Assembly: GCF_034424175.1 (NCBI RefSeq)
Contig: NZ_CP139986.1
Coordinates: forward strand, 3,844,001 to 3,908,000
Source: Kluyvera intermedia
GTDB lineage: Bacteria; Pseudomonadota; Gammaproteobacteria; Enterobacterales; Enterobacteriaceae
DNA: 64,000 bases
Direction: 5' to 3'
Shown: piece by piece, positions 17,243 to 25,529 of the stretch
Layout: each line of letters starts with the position of its first letter
Numbering within the stretch: position 1 is the stretch's first letter
Made by a program: the position numbers and the translations under genes
Notes under the pieces: generated by a model
Databases searched by the model: none
Told to the model about the DNA's origin: nothing
The model's input: only the letters and a program-made list of their open reading frames with translations

Positions 17243-18475
17243 TTACCCCTGCGGCTGGTTACTGACCAGCCGCGACATGGTCTCCAGCGAATCCGTTCTT
17301 AAAATATACAGTCTCTTCAATAAGAACGGATTATCCCCCGGCTTCACCTTCCCTTTCACCGTCGTCACCGCCAGATGGAAACCTGCATCATTCGCCGCCT
17401 TTATCGCCGTGGCGTTGTAGCCGCCAAACGGGTAAGAAAGGTACAGCACATGCGGGTTAAACTGCGCCAGCGCGCGCCGCGAATGTTTAAAATCAAACAA
17501 CACATTATGATAGCTGCGGCTAAGCAGAATGGGTCTGCGGTAACCATCAACACGGTGCAGGAAATGGGTGTGTGACTGGAAATCGAATACGTCCTTGATC
17601 CCTTCTAGCTCAGAAACGCTCATAAACTGTAGCGATTTCGGTGCCCATTTTTGCGGGTGACGCTTAATGCGCGATGAAACAATAAATGCCGTCGCTTTCA
17701 TCCCATATTGCTTCAACACCGGGTAGGCATAGCGGCTGACCGATTTTAGCCCATCATCAAAGGTTACCACCACCGCACGCGCGGGCAGGTTAGCCCGGTT
17801 ATGCACGTAATCTTCGAGCTGGTATATCGTCAACGTGGTGTAGCCCATATCACGCAACCAGGTCATCTGGTTGCTGAAGGCTCGCACCGACGTGGTGGTG
17901 GAAGTATGGCGAAAACGGGTATTTTCTTCGTCACGTAGAATATGGTGGTAGGTCAGGACAGGAATGCCGTTATCAAGCTGGGCATCTAACGCGCTGACAT
18001 AAGCCAGACGCTCGCCAATACGAATTTGATACCAGGTTTGATTGAGACGGTCTTTAAGCCGGTTAATCACCGGGTAACGGAGGTTTTCGGCCAGCATACC
18101 AAATGGCGCGCTGCCAACGTCCGGCGCGTTATAGACCGGGGTATCTTTCCAGGTCAGCAGATTCTGGTTGCTCAGCGGTTTATTTAAATCGCCCAGCCCA
18201 TCCTCCACCCGCTGACGCCCCTGCACCGGTTCCAGATGCCCCTTATCAATAAAGCCTTTGCCGAAACCAAAACTGAACGTGTTGTAATCCTCAACGCCCG
18301 GCTCAATGGCAATAATTTGCCCCGCCCGCAGATTGCCGACCGTCACGGTCTTGTTACCAATCTGCGCCCAGATGGTGGCATCCTCGGTCGTTTGCATATA
18401 GCGCGCAGGCAAGGCAGCAGCAACGCTGCCGGAAAACAACAGAAGAACAATGATAATACGTATAGCCATGAGCAA
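17243..18475 (-). CDS. yadE: Polysaccharide deacetylase family protein YadE
   Basis: 410-aa exported protein with a signal peptide (FSGSVAA cleavage region). The C-terminal half is a NodB-type polysaccharide deacetylase fold: VVTFDDGLKS carries the catalytic Asp and metal-binding Asp, QSHTHFLH carries the metal histidines, and YLSYPFGGYN follows. The N-terminal half (about residues 25-165) is SH3-like in character. The substrate is unknown even in E. coli. ATG 18475 or the in-frame ATG at 18469 may be used. The flanking genes match the K-12 yadE neighbourhood on the yadI side only. Confidence 0.95.
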   Translation of the reverse strand: MLMAIRIIIVLLLFSGSVAAALPARYMQTTEDATIWAQIGNKTVTVGNLRAGQIIAIEPGVEDYNTFSFGFGKGFIDKGHLEPVQGRQRVEDGLGDLNKPLSNQNLLTWKDTPVYNAPDVGSAPFGMLAENLRYPVINRLKDRLNQTWYQIRIGERLAYVSALDAQLDNGIPVLTYHHILRDEENTRFRHTSTTTSVRAFSNQMTWLRDMGYTTLTIYQLEDYVHNRANLPARAVVVTFDDGLKSVSRYAYPVLKQYGMKATAFIVSSRIKRHPQKWAPKSLQFMSVSELEGIKDVFDFQSHTHFLHRVDGYRRPILLSRSYHNVLFDFKHSRRALAQFNPHVLYLSYPFGGYNATAIKAANDAGFHLAVTTVKGKVKPGDNPFLLKRLYILRTDSLETMSRLVSNQPQG

Positions 18476-18532
18476 TAACCGAAGCGGGAACCGACTACCT
18501 CATTGTAACAAAAGCGACATCAATACCAATGT

Positions 18533-18973
18533 TTAAGGCTTATACAGATCATGAAGTAAAACGAAAGGCGGATTTTTCTGCTGCTGATGCCATAGGCTGG
18601 TAACTCCCGGTGTTCCCAGCTCCACGATATGCTGACGAAAGACGCTACTGCTCATCGACTCCCGCAGGGGAATCATTTGCTCCAACAATGCATAGTGGAT
18701 ACCGGCGATCACTTCGCAGCCGCTGTGTTTATGGCTCATCTGCGACGCCACGCGATAAGGTGCGGCTCCCGCGTTGTCCGTCAGGAAAATGACCCCGTCA
18801 CCAGAATCGGTTTGGTACAGCGCTTCACACATCATGCGACTGAGCATATTGGCACTCAATCCGCGCCAATAATTGACGGCCCGGCACTGTGGCAACGGCC
18901 CATATTTTTTTTCCAGACGATCCAGCAGTTCCTGTGCTGTATCGTCATGGCAGGAAATCACCCAACCCAACAT
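18533..18973 (-). CDS. yadI: PTS EIIA component, mannose-family type (YadI)
   Basis: 146-aa protein of the mannose-family EIIA domain. The expected phosphorylated histidine is H9 in LGWVISCHDD. It has no EIIB, EIIC or EIID partner nearby, as in E. coli, so its substrate is unknown and a regulatory role is possible. It is preceded by an AAGGAGG ribosome site. It lies between yadE and yadH on the same strand, with its own spacing, so operon membership is uncertain. Confidence 0.94.
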   Translation of the reverse strand: MLGWVISCHDDTAQELLDRLEKKYGPLPQCRAVNYWRGLSANMLSRMMCEALYQTDSGDGVIFLTDNAGAAPYRVASQMSHKHSGCEVIAGIHYALLEQMIPLRESMSSSVFRQHIVELGTPGVTSLWHQQQKNPPFVLLHDLYKP

Positions 18974-19049
18974 AACTTGCCTCCTTAGCAGGCAAGTAGT
19001 TTAGCGGAGCAATCGATTAAGAGGGGTGATGACTGTCAAAGAACGCTTC

Positions 19050-19070
19050 CCGGCAGGATTTACCTGCCGG
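19050..19070. repeat. GC-rich hairpin between yadI and yadH
   Basis: CCGGCAGG (19050-19057) and CCTGCCGG (19063-19070) form a perfect 8-bp stem with a 5-nt loop just downstream of yadH. No T-run follows on the minus strand, so it is a weak terminator candidate. Confidence 0.5.
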
Positions 19071-19084
19071 AAAATACAGCAGAT

Positions 19085-19855
19085 TTAGCTACGCAGACCG
19101 CGTCCACGTTGGATCAGATACCAACACAACAGGTAGAACGCCACGATGAATACCACCAGCACACCAACGGTTGTCACCAGCGGCACATCGTTAATACCAA
19201 GGAAACCGTAGCGGAAACCGCTAATCATGTAGACGATTGGGTTTAAGTGCGACAGCGCCTGCCAGAATGGCGGCAGCAGCGTCAGCGAGTAGAACACCCC
19301 GCCCAGATAGGTCAGCGGCGTCAGCACGAAGGTCGGAATCAGGCTGATGTCATCAAACGTTTTGGCAAACACTGCGTTGAGTAACCCCGCCAGTGAGAAC
19401 AAAATGGCCGTCAGCACCAGCGTCAGGGCAACAAACACCCATGAGTGAACCTGGAATGGCACGAAGAACAGCGAAATCGCCGTGACCAGAACCCCCACGC
19501 ACAATCCTCGCGCAACACCACCGCCGACAAAACCGGCGATAATCACATGCGTCGGCACCGGCGCCACCAGCAGTTCTTCAATGTTGCGCTGGAACTTGGC
19601 ACTAAAGAACGACGACGCCACATTGGCGTAGGCGTTAGTGATCACCGCCATCATGATAAGGCCCGGCACGATAAACTGCATGTAGGTAAAACCATGCATT
19701 TCACCAATCCGTGAACCAATCAGATTACCAAAAATAATAAAATAGAGCGTCATGGTGATGACGGGCGGCACCAGCGTCTGGATCCAGATACGCATAAAGC
19801 GGTGGATCTCTTTCGCCCAGATGCTTTTCAGCGCGACCCAATAAAGGTGCATCAT
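19085..19855 (-). CDS. yadH: ABC-2 type transporter permease YadH
   Basis: 256-aa inner-membrane permease with about six membrane segments, the ABC-2 fold used by exporters. Recognisable segments are MTLYFIIFGNLIGSRIG and FIVPGLIMMAV, with a short soluble N-terminus. It overlaps the ATPase gene yadG by 4 bp (ATGA), so the two are translationally coupled and form one exporter. The substrate is unknown; the family includes drug and polysaccharide exporters. Confidence 0.95.
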   Translation of the reverse strand: MMHLYWVALKSIWAKEIHRFMRIWIQTLVPPVITMTLYFIIFGNLIGSRIGEMHGFTYMQFIVPGLIMMAVITNAYANVASSFFSAKFQRNIEELLVAPVPTHVIIAGFVGGGVARGLCVGVLVTAISLFFVPFQVHSWVFVALTLVLTAILFSLAGLLNAVFAKTFDDISLIPTFVLTPLTYLGGVFYSLTLLPPFWQALSHLNPIVYMISGFRYGFLGINDVPLVTTVGVLVVFIVAFYLLCWYLIQRGRGLRS

Positions 19856-20778
19856 GCGCGATCTCCTTGTTTTTCATGAACCAGCGATACGAACAGTTCT
19901 TCGAGTCGGTTGGCTTTGTTACGCATACTCAACACCTGAACGCCCTGTGCGCTCAACTGCGCAAAGACGCTGTTAATCCCCTGCTCACGCAGCACTTCAA
20001 CTTCCAGCGTTGAAGTATCCACCAGGCTGTACTGGTAGCCTTCAAGCTTCGGCAGCGGGCTTTTTGGCGCAAGGTCGAGAATAAAGGTCTCTGATTTCAG
20101 CTTGGAGAGCAGATTCTTCATCGAGGTGTTTTCCACCAGTTCGCCGCGCTGGATAATGCCGATATTACGGCACAGCATTTCTGCCTCTTCCAGATAGTGG
20201 GTGGTGAGAATAATGGTGGTGCCTTTGTCATTGAGATCTTTGAGGAATCCCCACATGGAACGGCGCAACTCGATATCCACGCCCGCCGTAGGTTCATCCA
20301 GGATCAGCAGTTTTGGCTCATGCATTAGCGCACGGGCAATCATCAGGCGACGCTTCATCCCGCCGGAGAGCATCCGCGCGCGTTCGTTGCGTTTTTCCCA
20401 CAAATCAAGCTGCTTGAGGTATTTTTCGCTGCGGATAACCGCATCTTTGTGCTCTACGCCGTAGTAACCCGCCTGGTTCACCACGATTTGCTGCACGGTT
20501 TCAAATGGGTTGAAGTTAAATTCCTGCGGCACCAGTCCCAGCTGGCGTTTGGCATTCACCACGTCCTTTTGCAGGTCGTAGCCAAAGACGCTGACGCGCC
20601 CGGAAGTTTTATTCACCAGCGAACTGATAATGCCGATGGTCGTTGATTTACCTGCGCCGTTCGGCCCCAGAAGCGCGTAAAAATCACCGGCTTCGACTTT
20701 TAAATCTATCCCACGCAGCGCCTGTAAGCCGCCAGGATAGGTCTTCGTCAGTTGCTCTAATTCCAGTGCAATGGTCAT
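19852..20778 (-). CDS. yadG: ABC transporter ATP-binding protein YadG
   Basis: 308-aa ATPase partner of YadH. Walker A is GPNGAGKS (residues 38-45), the Q-loop lies near LVPQEFNF, the ABC signature is LSGGMKRR, Walker B is LLILDEPTAGVD, and the switch histidine is in ILTTHYLEEAE. The C-terminal extension of about 80 residues is typical of ABC-2 exporter ATPases. It is transcribed divergently from can across about 100 bp. Confidence 0.96.
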   Translation of the reverse strand: MTIALELEQLTKTYPGGLQALRGIDLKVEAGDFYALLGPNGAGKSTTIGIISSLVNKTSGRVSVFGYDLQKDVVNAKRQLGLVPQEFNFNPFETVQQIVVNQAGYYGVEHKDAVIRSEKYLKQLDLWEKRNERARMLSGGMKRRLMIARALMHEPKLLILDEPTAGVDIELRRSMWGFLKDLNDKGTTIILTTHYLEEAEMLCRNIGIIQRGELVENTSMKNLLSKLKSETFILDLAPKSPLPKLEGYQYSLVDTSTLEVEVLREQGINSVFAQLSAQGVQVLSMRNKANRLEELFVSLVHEKQGDRA

Positions 20779-20879
20779 CGGTTTTTGCTTACCTTACATT
20801 CTGATACTTGATATCTGGTTTTAAAAAATCAGGAGTTGCCCTATATTAGCCCAACGCAAATTACTGGGTTAATGCCTCC

Positions 20880-21542
20880 ATGAACGACATAGATACACTC
20901 ATCAGCAACAATGCACTATGGTCAAAGATGCTGATAGAAGAGGATCCCGGATTTTTTGAGAAACTGTCGCAAGCGCAAAAGCCGCGCTTTTTATGGATTG
21001 GGTGCTCAGACAGTCGCGTACCCGCCGAACGTCTGACCGGGCTCGAGCCAGGCGAACTGTTTGTTCACCGCAATGTGGCGAACCTTGTCATCCACACCGA
21101 TCTTAACTGCCTTTCCGTGGTGCAGTATGCCGTTGATGTGCTGGAAGTTGAACACATTATTATCTGCGGGCACTACGGCTGCGGTGGCGTTCAAGCGGCA
21201 ATCGAAAACCCGGAACTGGGTTTAATCGACAACTGGCTGCTGCACATCCGCGATATCTGGTTCAAACATAGCTCATTGCTGGGCGAGATGCCGCCGGAAC
21301 GTCGTCTTGATACGCTTTGCGAGCTGAACGTAATGGAACAGGTGTATAACCTGGGACACTCCACCATCATGCAATCAGCATGGAAGCGTGGTCAGAAAGT
21401 GATGATTCACGGATGGGCTTATGGGATTCATGACGGCCTGCTGCGCGATCTTGACGTAACAGCCACCAGCCGCGAAACCCTGGAGCAGCGTTACCGCCAC
21501 GGGATTTCCAATCTCAAGCTCAAGCACATCAACCATAAATAA
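20880..21542 (+). CDS. can: Beta-carbonic anhydrase
   Basis: 220-aa cytoplasmic enzyme that interconverts CO2 and bicarbonate and supplies bicarbonate for biosynthesis; essential in air in E. coli. The zinc ligands C42, D44, H98 and C101 and the R46 partner are all present (GCSDSR, CGHYGCGG). Length equals the E. coli enzyme. It is followed by REP-like repeats and converges on hpt. Confidence 0.97.
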   Translation: MNDIDTLISNNALWSKMLIEEDPGFFEKLSQAQKPRFLWIGCSDSRVPAERLTGLEPGELFVHRNVANLVIHTDLNCLSVVQYAVDVLEVEHIIICGHYGCGGVQAAIENPELGLIDNWLLHIRDIWFKHSSLLGEMPPERRLDTLCELNVMEQVYNLGHSTIMQSAWKRGQKVMIHGWAYGIHDGLLRDLDVTATSRETLEQRYRHGISNLKLKHINHK

Positions 21543-21557
21543 GGGCAATAACCCCTT

Positions 21558-21635
21558 GTAGCCCGGACGAGGCGGAACGCCGACTCCGGGGCAGTTCGGT
21601 GCATATCCCGGCGTCGCCATGCTCGGCCGGGCTAT
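21558..21635. repeat. REP/BIME-like element between can and hpt
   Basis: An imperfect inverted pair: GTAGCCCGGACGAGGCG (from 21558) facing CTCGGCCGGGCTA (to about 21634), with internal CGGGGC/ATCCCGG stems. It belongs to the same family as the copy at 9449-9523 and lies between two convergent genes. Confidence 0.85.
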
Positions 21636-21669
21636 ACCACCGTCAGCGCCATCAGGCACCGCGACAAAC

Positions 21670-22206
21670 TTACTCGTCCAGCATCACCACTTTGCCCACA
21701 TACGGCAGATGACGATAACGCTGAGCGTAGTCGATACCATAACCGACCACGAACTCATCCGGGATGGCAAAGCCGACAAACTCAACCGGCACTTCAACTT
21801 CGCGGCGGGTCGGTTTATCCAGCAGAGTACAAATCGCCAGTGACTTTGGTTCACGCAAGCGCAGAATCTCGCGCACTTTCGACAGGGTGTTACCTGAGTC
21901 GATAATGTCTTCAACGATAAGCACGTCTTTGCCACGAATATCTTCGTCGAGATCTTTGAGGATTTTCACATCGCGAGTGGTAGACATACCGCTGCCATAG
22001 CTGGAGGCCGTCATAAAATCGACTTCGTGCGGAACCTGCACTTCACGGCACAGGTCAGCCATGAACATGAACGAGCCACGCAGAAGACCCACCAGCACCA
22101 TTTCGCTGCCGCTATCTTTATAGCGCTCGTTAATCAGATGACCTAATTCGGCGATACGCGCTTTGATCTCCGCTTCCGGGATCATCACTTCAACAGTATG
22201 TTTCAT
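21670..22206 (-). CDS. hpt: Hypoxanthine phosphoribosyltransferase
   Basis: 178-aa purine salvage enzyme that makes IMP from hypoxanthine and PRPP. The PRPP-binding signature VLIVEDIIDSGNT lies at residues 95-107, with the acidic pair E99-D100. The flexible loop segment SSYGSGM (69-75) is also present. It diverges from gcd; the 206-bp region between them holds the CRP site. Confidence 0.97.
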   Translation of the reverse strand: MKHTVEVMIPEAEIKARIAELGHLINERYKDSGSEMVLVGLLRGSFMFMADLCREVQVPHEVDFMTASSYGSGMSTTRDVKILKDLDEDIRGKDVLIVEDIIDSGNTLSKVREILRLREPKSLAICTLLDKPTRREVEVPVEFVGFAIPDEFVVGYGIDYAQRYRHLPYVGKVVMLDE

Positions 22207-22335
22207 TTAACTAACCACATGATTTTAAATGTACATCACTCAACCTGTTAGCCCAGAGCCACAAGGTTGATCAGCAAGCGGGAAAGTATACCAGCAAAAC
22301 GAATCAGGCGGCTAATTCGATAATAAAGCTCAATT

Positions 22336-22369
22336 TGTGATTTCGATCACACTTGTTAAATCCTATAAT
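22336..22369 (+). promoter_or_regulatory. CRP site and putative gcd promoter
   Basis: TGTGA-N6-TCACA is present without mismatch at 22336-22351. A consensus -10 TATAAT lies at 22364-22369, so the CRP site covers the expected -35 position (22341-22346). This arrangement fits repression by cAMP-CRP, which is reported for E. coli gcd. The gcd ATG is 43 bp downstream of the -10. Confidence 0.8.
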
Positions 22370-22412
22370 GAAATGAAAGCAATAATTAACAAAACAAAAC
22401 GGGCACATTTCT

Positions 22413-24803
22413 ATGGCAGAAACAAAATATCAACAATCACGGTTACTCGTGAGGCTAACAGCCCTCTTTGCCGCATTCTGCGGGCTGTATCTGTTAATCG
22501 GCGGTATCTGGCTGGTCGCTATCGGCGGCTCCTGGTACTACCCTATCGCCGGCGTGGTGATGTTGGGTATTACCGCAATGTTATGGCGTGCGAAGCGCTC
22601 GGCGCTGTGGTTGTACGCCGCGCTGCTGCTCGTCACCATGATTTGGGGCGTCTGGGAGGTCGGCTTCGATTTCTGGGCGTTGACCCCGCGCAGCGACGTA
22701 CTGGTCATCTTCGGCGTATGGCTGATTTTGCCGTTCGTCTGGCGTCGACTGGTCGTTCCTTCCAGTGGTGCCGTTTCCGCTCTCCTCGTCGTGCTGTTGA
22801 TCAGTGCCGGTATCCTCACCTGGGCGGGCTTTAACGACCCGCAAGAGGTTAACGGCACGCTGAGCGCTGACGCCACGCCTGCCGAACCTATCTCACCGGT
22901 TGCCGACCAGGATTGGCCAGCCTACGGACGTAATCAGGAAGGTCAGCGTTTCTCGCCGCTCAAGCAGATTAACGCCGAGAACGTGCACAAGCTGAAGGAA
23001 GCGTGGGTATTCCGCACCGGCGATCTGAAGCAGCCAAACGATCCGGGTGAAATTACCAACGAGGTCACGCCGATTAAAATCGGTAACATGCTCTACCTGT
23101 GTACCGCTCACCAGCGCGTGTTCGCGCTCGACGCGGCCACCGGTAAAGAGAAGTGGCACTTTGACCCACAACTGGGTACCGACCCGAGCTTCCAGCACGT
23201 GACCTGTCGCGGCGTGTCTTACCATGAAGCCACCACCGACAATGCGTCACCTGACGTGGTTGCCGATTGTCCGCGCCGCATTATTCTGCCGGTCAACGAC
23301 GGTCGCTTGTTTGCGCTGAATGCTGATACCGGTAAGCCGTGTGAGTCCTTTGCCAACAAAGGTATTCTCAATCTGCAAACCAATATGCCGGTCACCACGC
23401 CTGGCATGTATGAACCGACTTCACCACCTATCGTCACCGATAAAGTGATTGTGATTGCCGGGGCGGTCACCGATAACTTCTCTACTCGTGAGCCGTCTGG
23501 CGTTATCCGTGGCTTCGACATCAACAGCGGTAAGCTGCTGTGGGCGTTCGATCCGGGTGCTAAAGATCCGAATGTTATCCCGGGTGATGAGCATCATTAC
23601 TCCCTGAACTCGCCGAACTCCTGGGCACCTGCTGCCTATGATAAGAAGCTGGATCTGGTTTACCTGCCGATGGGCGTGACCACGCCGGATATCTGGGGTG
23701 GTAACCGTACGCCGGAGCAGGAACGCTACGCCAGTTCGATTGTGGCGCTGAATGCGACGACCGGTAAACTGGTGTGGAGCTATCAGACCGTTCACCACGA
23801 TCTGTGGGATATGGACATGCCGTCACAGCCGACGCTGGCGGATATCACCGTCAACGGTAAAACCGTTCCGGTGGTTTATGCTCCAGCAAAAACCGGCAAC
23901 ATCTTCGTGCTGGATCGTCGTAACGGCGAACTGGTGGTTCCGGCTCCGGAAAAACCGGTTCCACAGGGTGCGGCAAAAGGCGATTACGTCAGCAAAACCC
24001 AGCCATTCTCTGATTTGAGTTTCCGTCCGAAGAAAGATCTGACCGGCGCGGATATGTGGGGCGCCACCATGTTTGACCAACTGGTGTGCCGCGTGATGTT
24101 CCACCAGATGCGCTATGAAGGCATCTTCACCCCACCGTCTGAGCAAGGCACACTGGTATTCCCGGGTAACCTGGGGATGTTTGAATGGGGCGGTATCTCT
24201 GTCGATCCGAACCGTCAGGTAGCAATTGCCAACCCAATGGCGCTGCCGTTTGTGTCAAAACTGATCCCACGTGGCCCGGGTAACCCGATGGAGCCGCCGA
24301 AAGATGCGAAATCCAGCGGTACCGAGTCTGGTATTCAGCCACAGTATGGCGTGCCGTTTGGCGTCACGCTAAACGCATTCCTGTCGCCGTTTGGCCTGCC
24401 GTGTAAACAGCCAGCCTGGGGTTACATTTCTGCGTTGGATCTGAAAACCAATCAGGTTGTGTGGAAAAAACGTCTGGGTACGCCGCAGGATAGTCTGCCC
24501 TTCCCAATGCCGGTTCAGCTGCCGTTTAATCTGGGTATGCCGATGCTGGGCGGCCCAATTTCCACAGCCGGTAACGTCCTGTTCATCGCGGGTACCGCAG
24601 ATAACTATCTGCGTGCGTTCAACATGAGCAACGGCGAGAAACTGTGGCAGGGACGTCTGCCAGCGGGCGGTCAGGCGACACCAATGACCTATGAAGTGGA
24701 TGGCAAGCAGTACGTGGTCATCTCCGCAGGCGGTCACGGCTCGTTTGGCACCAAGATGGGCGATTATATCGTGGCTTACGCTTTACCTGACGACGCGAAG
24801 TAA
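22413..24803 (+). CDS. gcd: Membrane-bound PQQ-dependent glucose dehydrogenase
   Basis: Oxidises glucose to gluconolactone in the periplasm and passes electrons to ubiquinone. The 796-aa protein has five N-terminal membrane segments (about residues 10-145), then a periplasmic PQQ-binding propeller with tryptophan-docking repeats. The catalytic D466 (codon 23808-23810) and K493 (codon 23889-23891) fall exactly at the E. coli positions. No PQQ synthesis genes are in this window, so whether the holoenzyme forms depends on genes elsewhere or external PQQ. A terminator follows. Confidence 0.97.
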   Translation: MAETKYQQSRLLVRLTALFAAFCGLYLLIGGIWLVAIGGSWYYPIAGVVMLGITAMLWRAKRSALWLYAALLLVTMIWGVWEVGFDFWALTPRSDVLVIFGVWLILPFVWRRLVVPSSGAVSALLVVLLISAGILTWAGFNDPQEVNGTLSADATPAEPISPVADQDWPAYGRNQEGQRFSPLKQINAENVHKLKEAWVFRTGDLKQPNDPGEITNEVTPIKIGNMLYLCTAHQRVFALDAATGKEKWHFDPQLGTDPSFQHVTCRGVSYHEATTDNASPDVVADCPRRIILPVNDGRLFALNADTGKPCESFANKGILNLQTNMPVTTPGMYEPTSPPIVTDKVIVIAGAVTDNFSTREPSGVIRGFDINSGKLLWAFDPGAKDPNVIPGDEHHYSLNSPNSWAPAAYDKKLDLVYLPMGVTTPDIWGGNRTPEQERYASSIVALNATTGKLVWSYQTVHHDLWDMDMPSQPTLADITVNGKTVPVVYAPAKTGNIFVLDRRNGELVVPAPEKPVPQGAAKGDYVSKTQPFSDLSFRPKKDLTGADMWGATMFDQLVCRVMFHQMRYEGIFTPPSEQGTLVFPGNLGMFEWGGISVDPNRQVAIANPMALPFVSKLIPRGPGNPMEPPKDAKSSGTESGIQPQYGVPFGVTLNAFLSPFGLPCKQPAWGYISALDLKTNQVVWKKRLGTPQDSLPFPMPVQLPFNLGMPMLGGPISTAGNVLFIAGTADNYLRAFNMSNGEKLWQGRLPAGGQATPMTYEVDGKQYVVISAGGHGSFGTKMGDYIVAYALPDDAK

Positions 24804-24824
24804 GTTTCCTCTCTCGTCATCATT

Positions 24825-24857
24825 AAAAACGCCCGCAAACCATGCGGGCGTTTTTTT
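24825..24857 (+). terminator. Rho-independent terminator of gcd
   Basis: CGCCCGC (24830-24836) and GCGGGCG (24844-24850) form a 7-bp GC stem extended by A5/T5, followed by seven T. It probably also works in the opposite direction for the convergent gene at 24880. Confidence 0.92.
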
Positions 24858-24879
24858 ATGGGTGGATAAGTAGTAGCGC

Positions 24880-25404
24880 TTATTGAGTAAATTTCAGCGA
24901 CAGTAACGAAGCCTTCGCCGCATCCTGATACTGCTCAACCAAATCTTTGGTCATATTGAACGCCACCTGCACCGCTTTATCGTTTTGCGATGTCATCAAC
25001 ATCATATTCAGGATTTCAGTATCCGGGGCCTGGGAGCGGAAGGTAATTAGCCAGGCTTTATGCCCGTCGACCGTCACGGCTTCCGCCTGCGGTTTGAAGT
25101 TGGCGAGCATTTTCACCGTCGCCTCTTTGGCCATATCGATCTGTGAAGCAGGTAGCGCATGACGTCCGGCGCTAATCCCTAACGACGCTTTACCACGCTC
25201 ATCGCCGTAAATCACCTGCGGGCGGTTTTCAGAAGGGTATTTAATTTTCGCCATGTCGTCAGACATTGGCGTCAGCGTTTGCGGAATTTCGATACTCAAA
25301 TTGAGCTGCGGGATATTCTGGCGTTGCATTTTCATTTCAGCATGCGCTGAAATCGCCACCATCATGACAAAAGATGCGGTGAGTACCTTGCGGAAAAGAT
25401 CCAT
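24880..25404 (-). CDS. Uncharacterised small exported protein
   Basis: 174-aa protein with a clear signal peptide (MDLFRKVLTASF ... SAHA) and a mature part of about 150 residues with no cysteines. I do not recognise a named family. The pattern (IEIPQTLTPMSD near the start, VDGHKAWLITFRSQ mid-way, VAFNMTKDLVEQY and a terminal SLLSLKF) recalls DcrB/PsbP-like periplasmic folds, but this is inference. E. coli K-12 has no gene here between gcd and cueO. It has its own ribosome site and sits between a terminator and a hairpin, so it is probably transcribed alone. Confidence 0.8.
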   Translation of the reverse strand: MDLFRKVLTASFVMMVAISAHAEMKMQRQNIPQLNLSIEIPQTLTPMSDDMAKIKYPSENRPQVIYGDERGKASLGISAGRHALPASQIDMAKEATVKMLANFKPQAEAVTVDGHKAWLITFRSQAPDTEILNMMLMTSQNDKAVQVAFNMTKDLVEQYQDAAKASLLSLKFTQ

Positions 25405-25497
25405 TCTAACCTCATGATTTATTGTTAATCACGTCAGTATATCCGCAGGGCTAATGAATGAAATGACCGATGTCCATTTTAAGAACATCCTGTTTTA

Positions 25498-25521
25498 CCG
25501 GATGGCAAATATGCCATCCGG
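25498..25521. repeat. Hairpin downstream of cueO
   Basis: CCGGATGGC (25498-25506) and GCCATCCGG (25513-25521) form a perfect 9-bp stem with a 6-nt loop. The sequence resembles one REP half-site type (see 45578). It lies just past the cueO stop; no strong T-run follows. Confidence 0.65.
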
Positions 25522-25529
25522 CCATTTTG

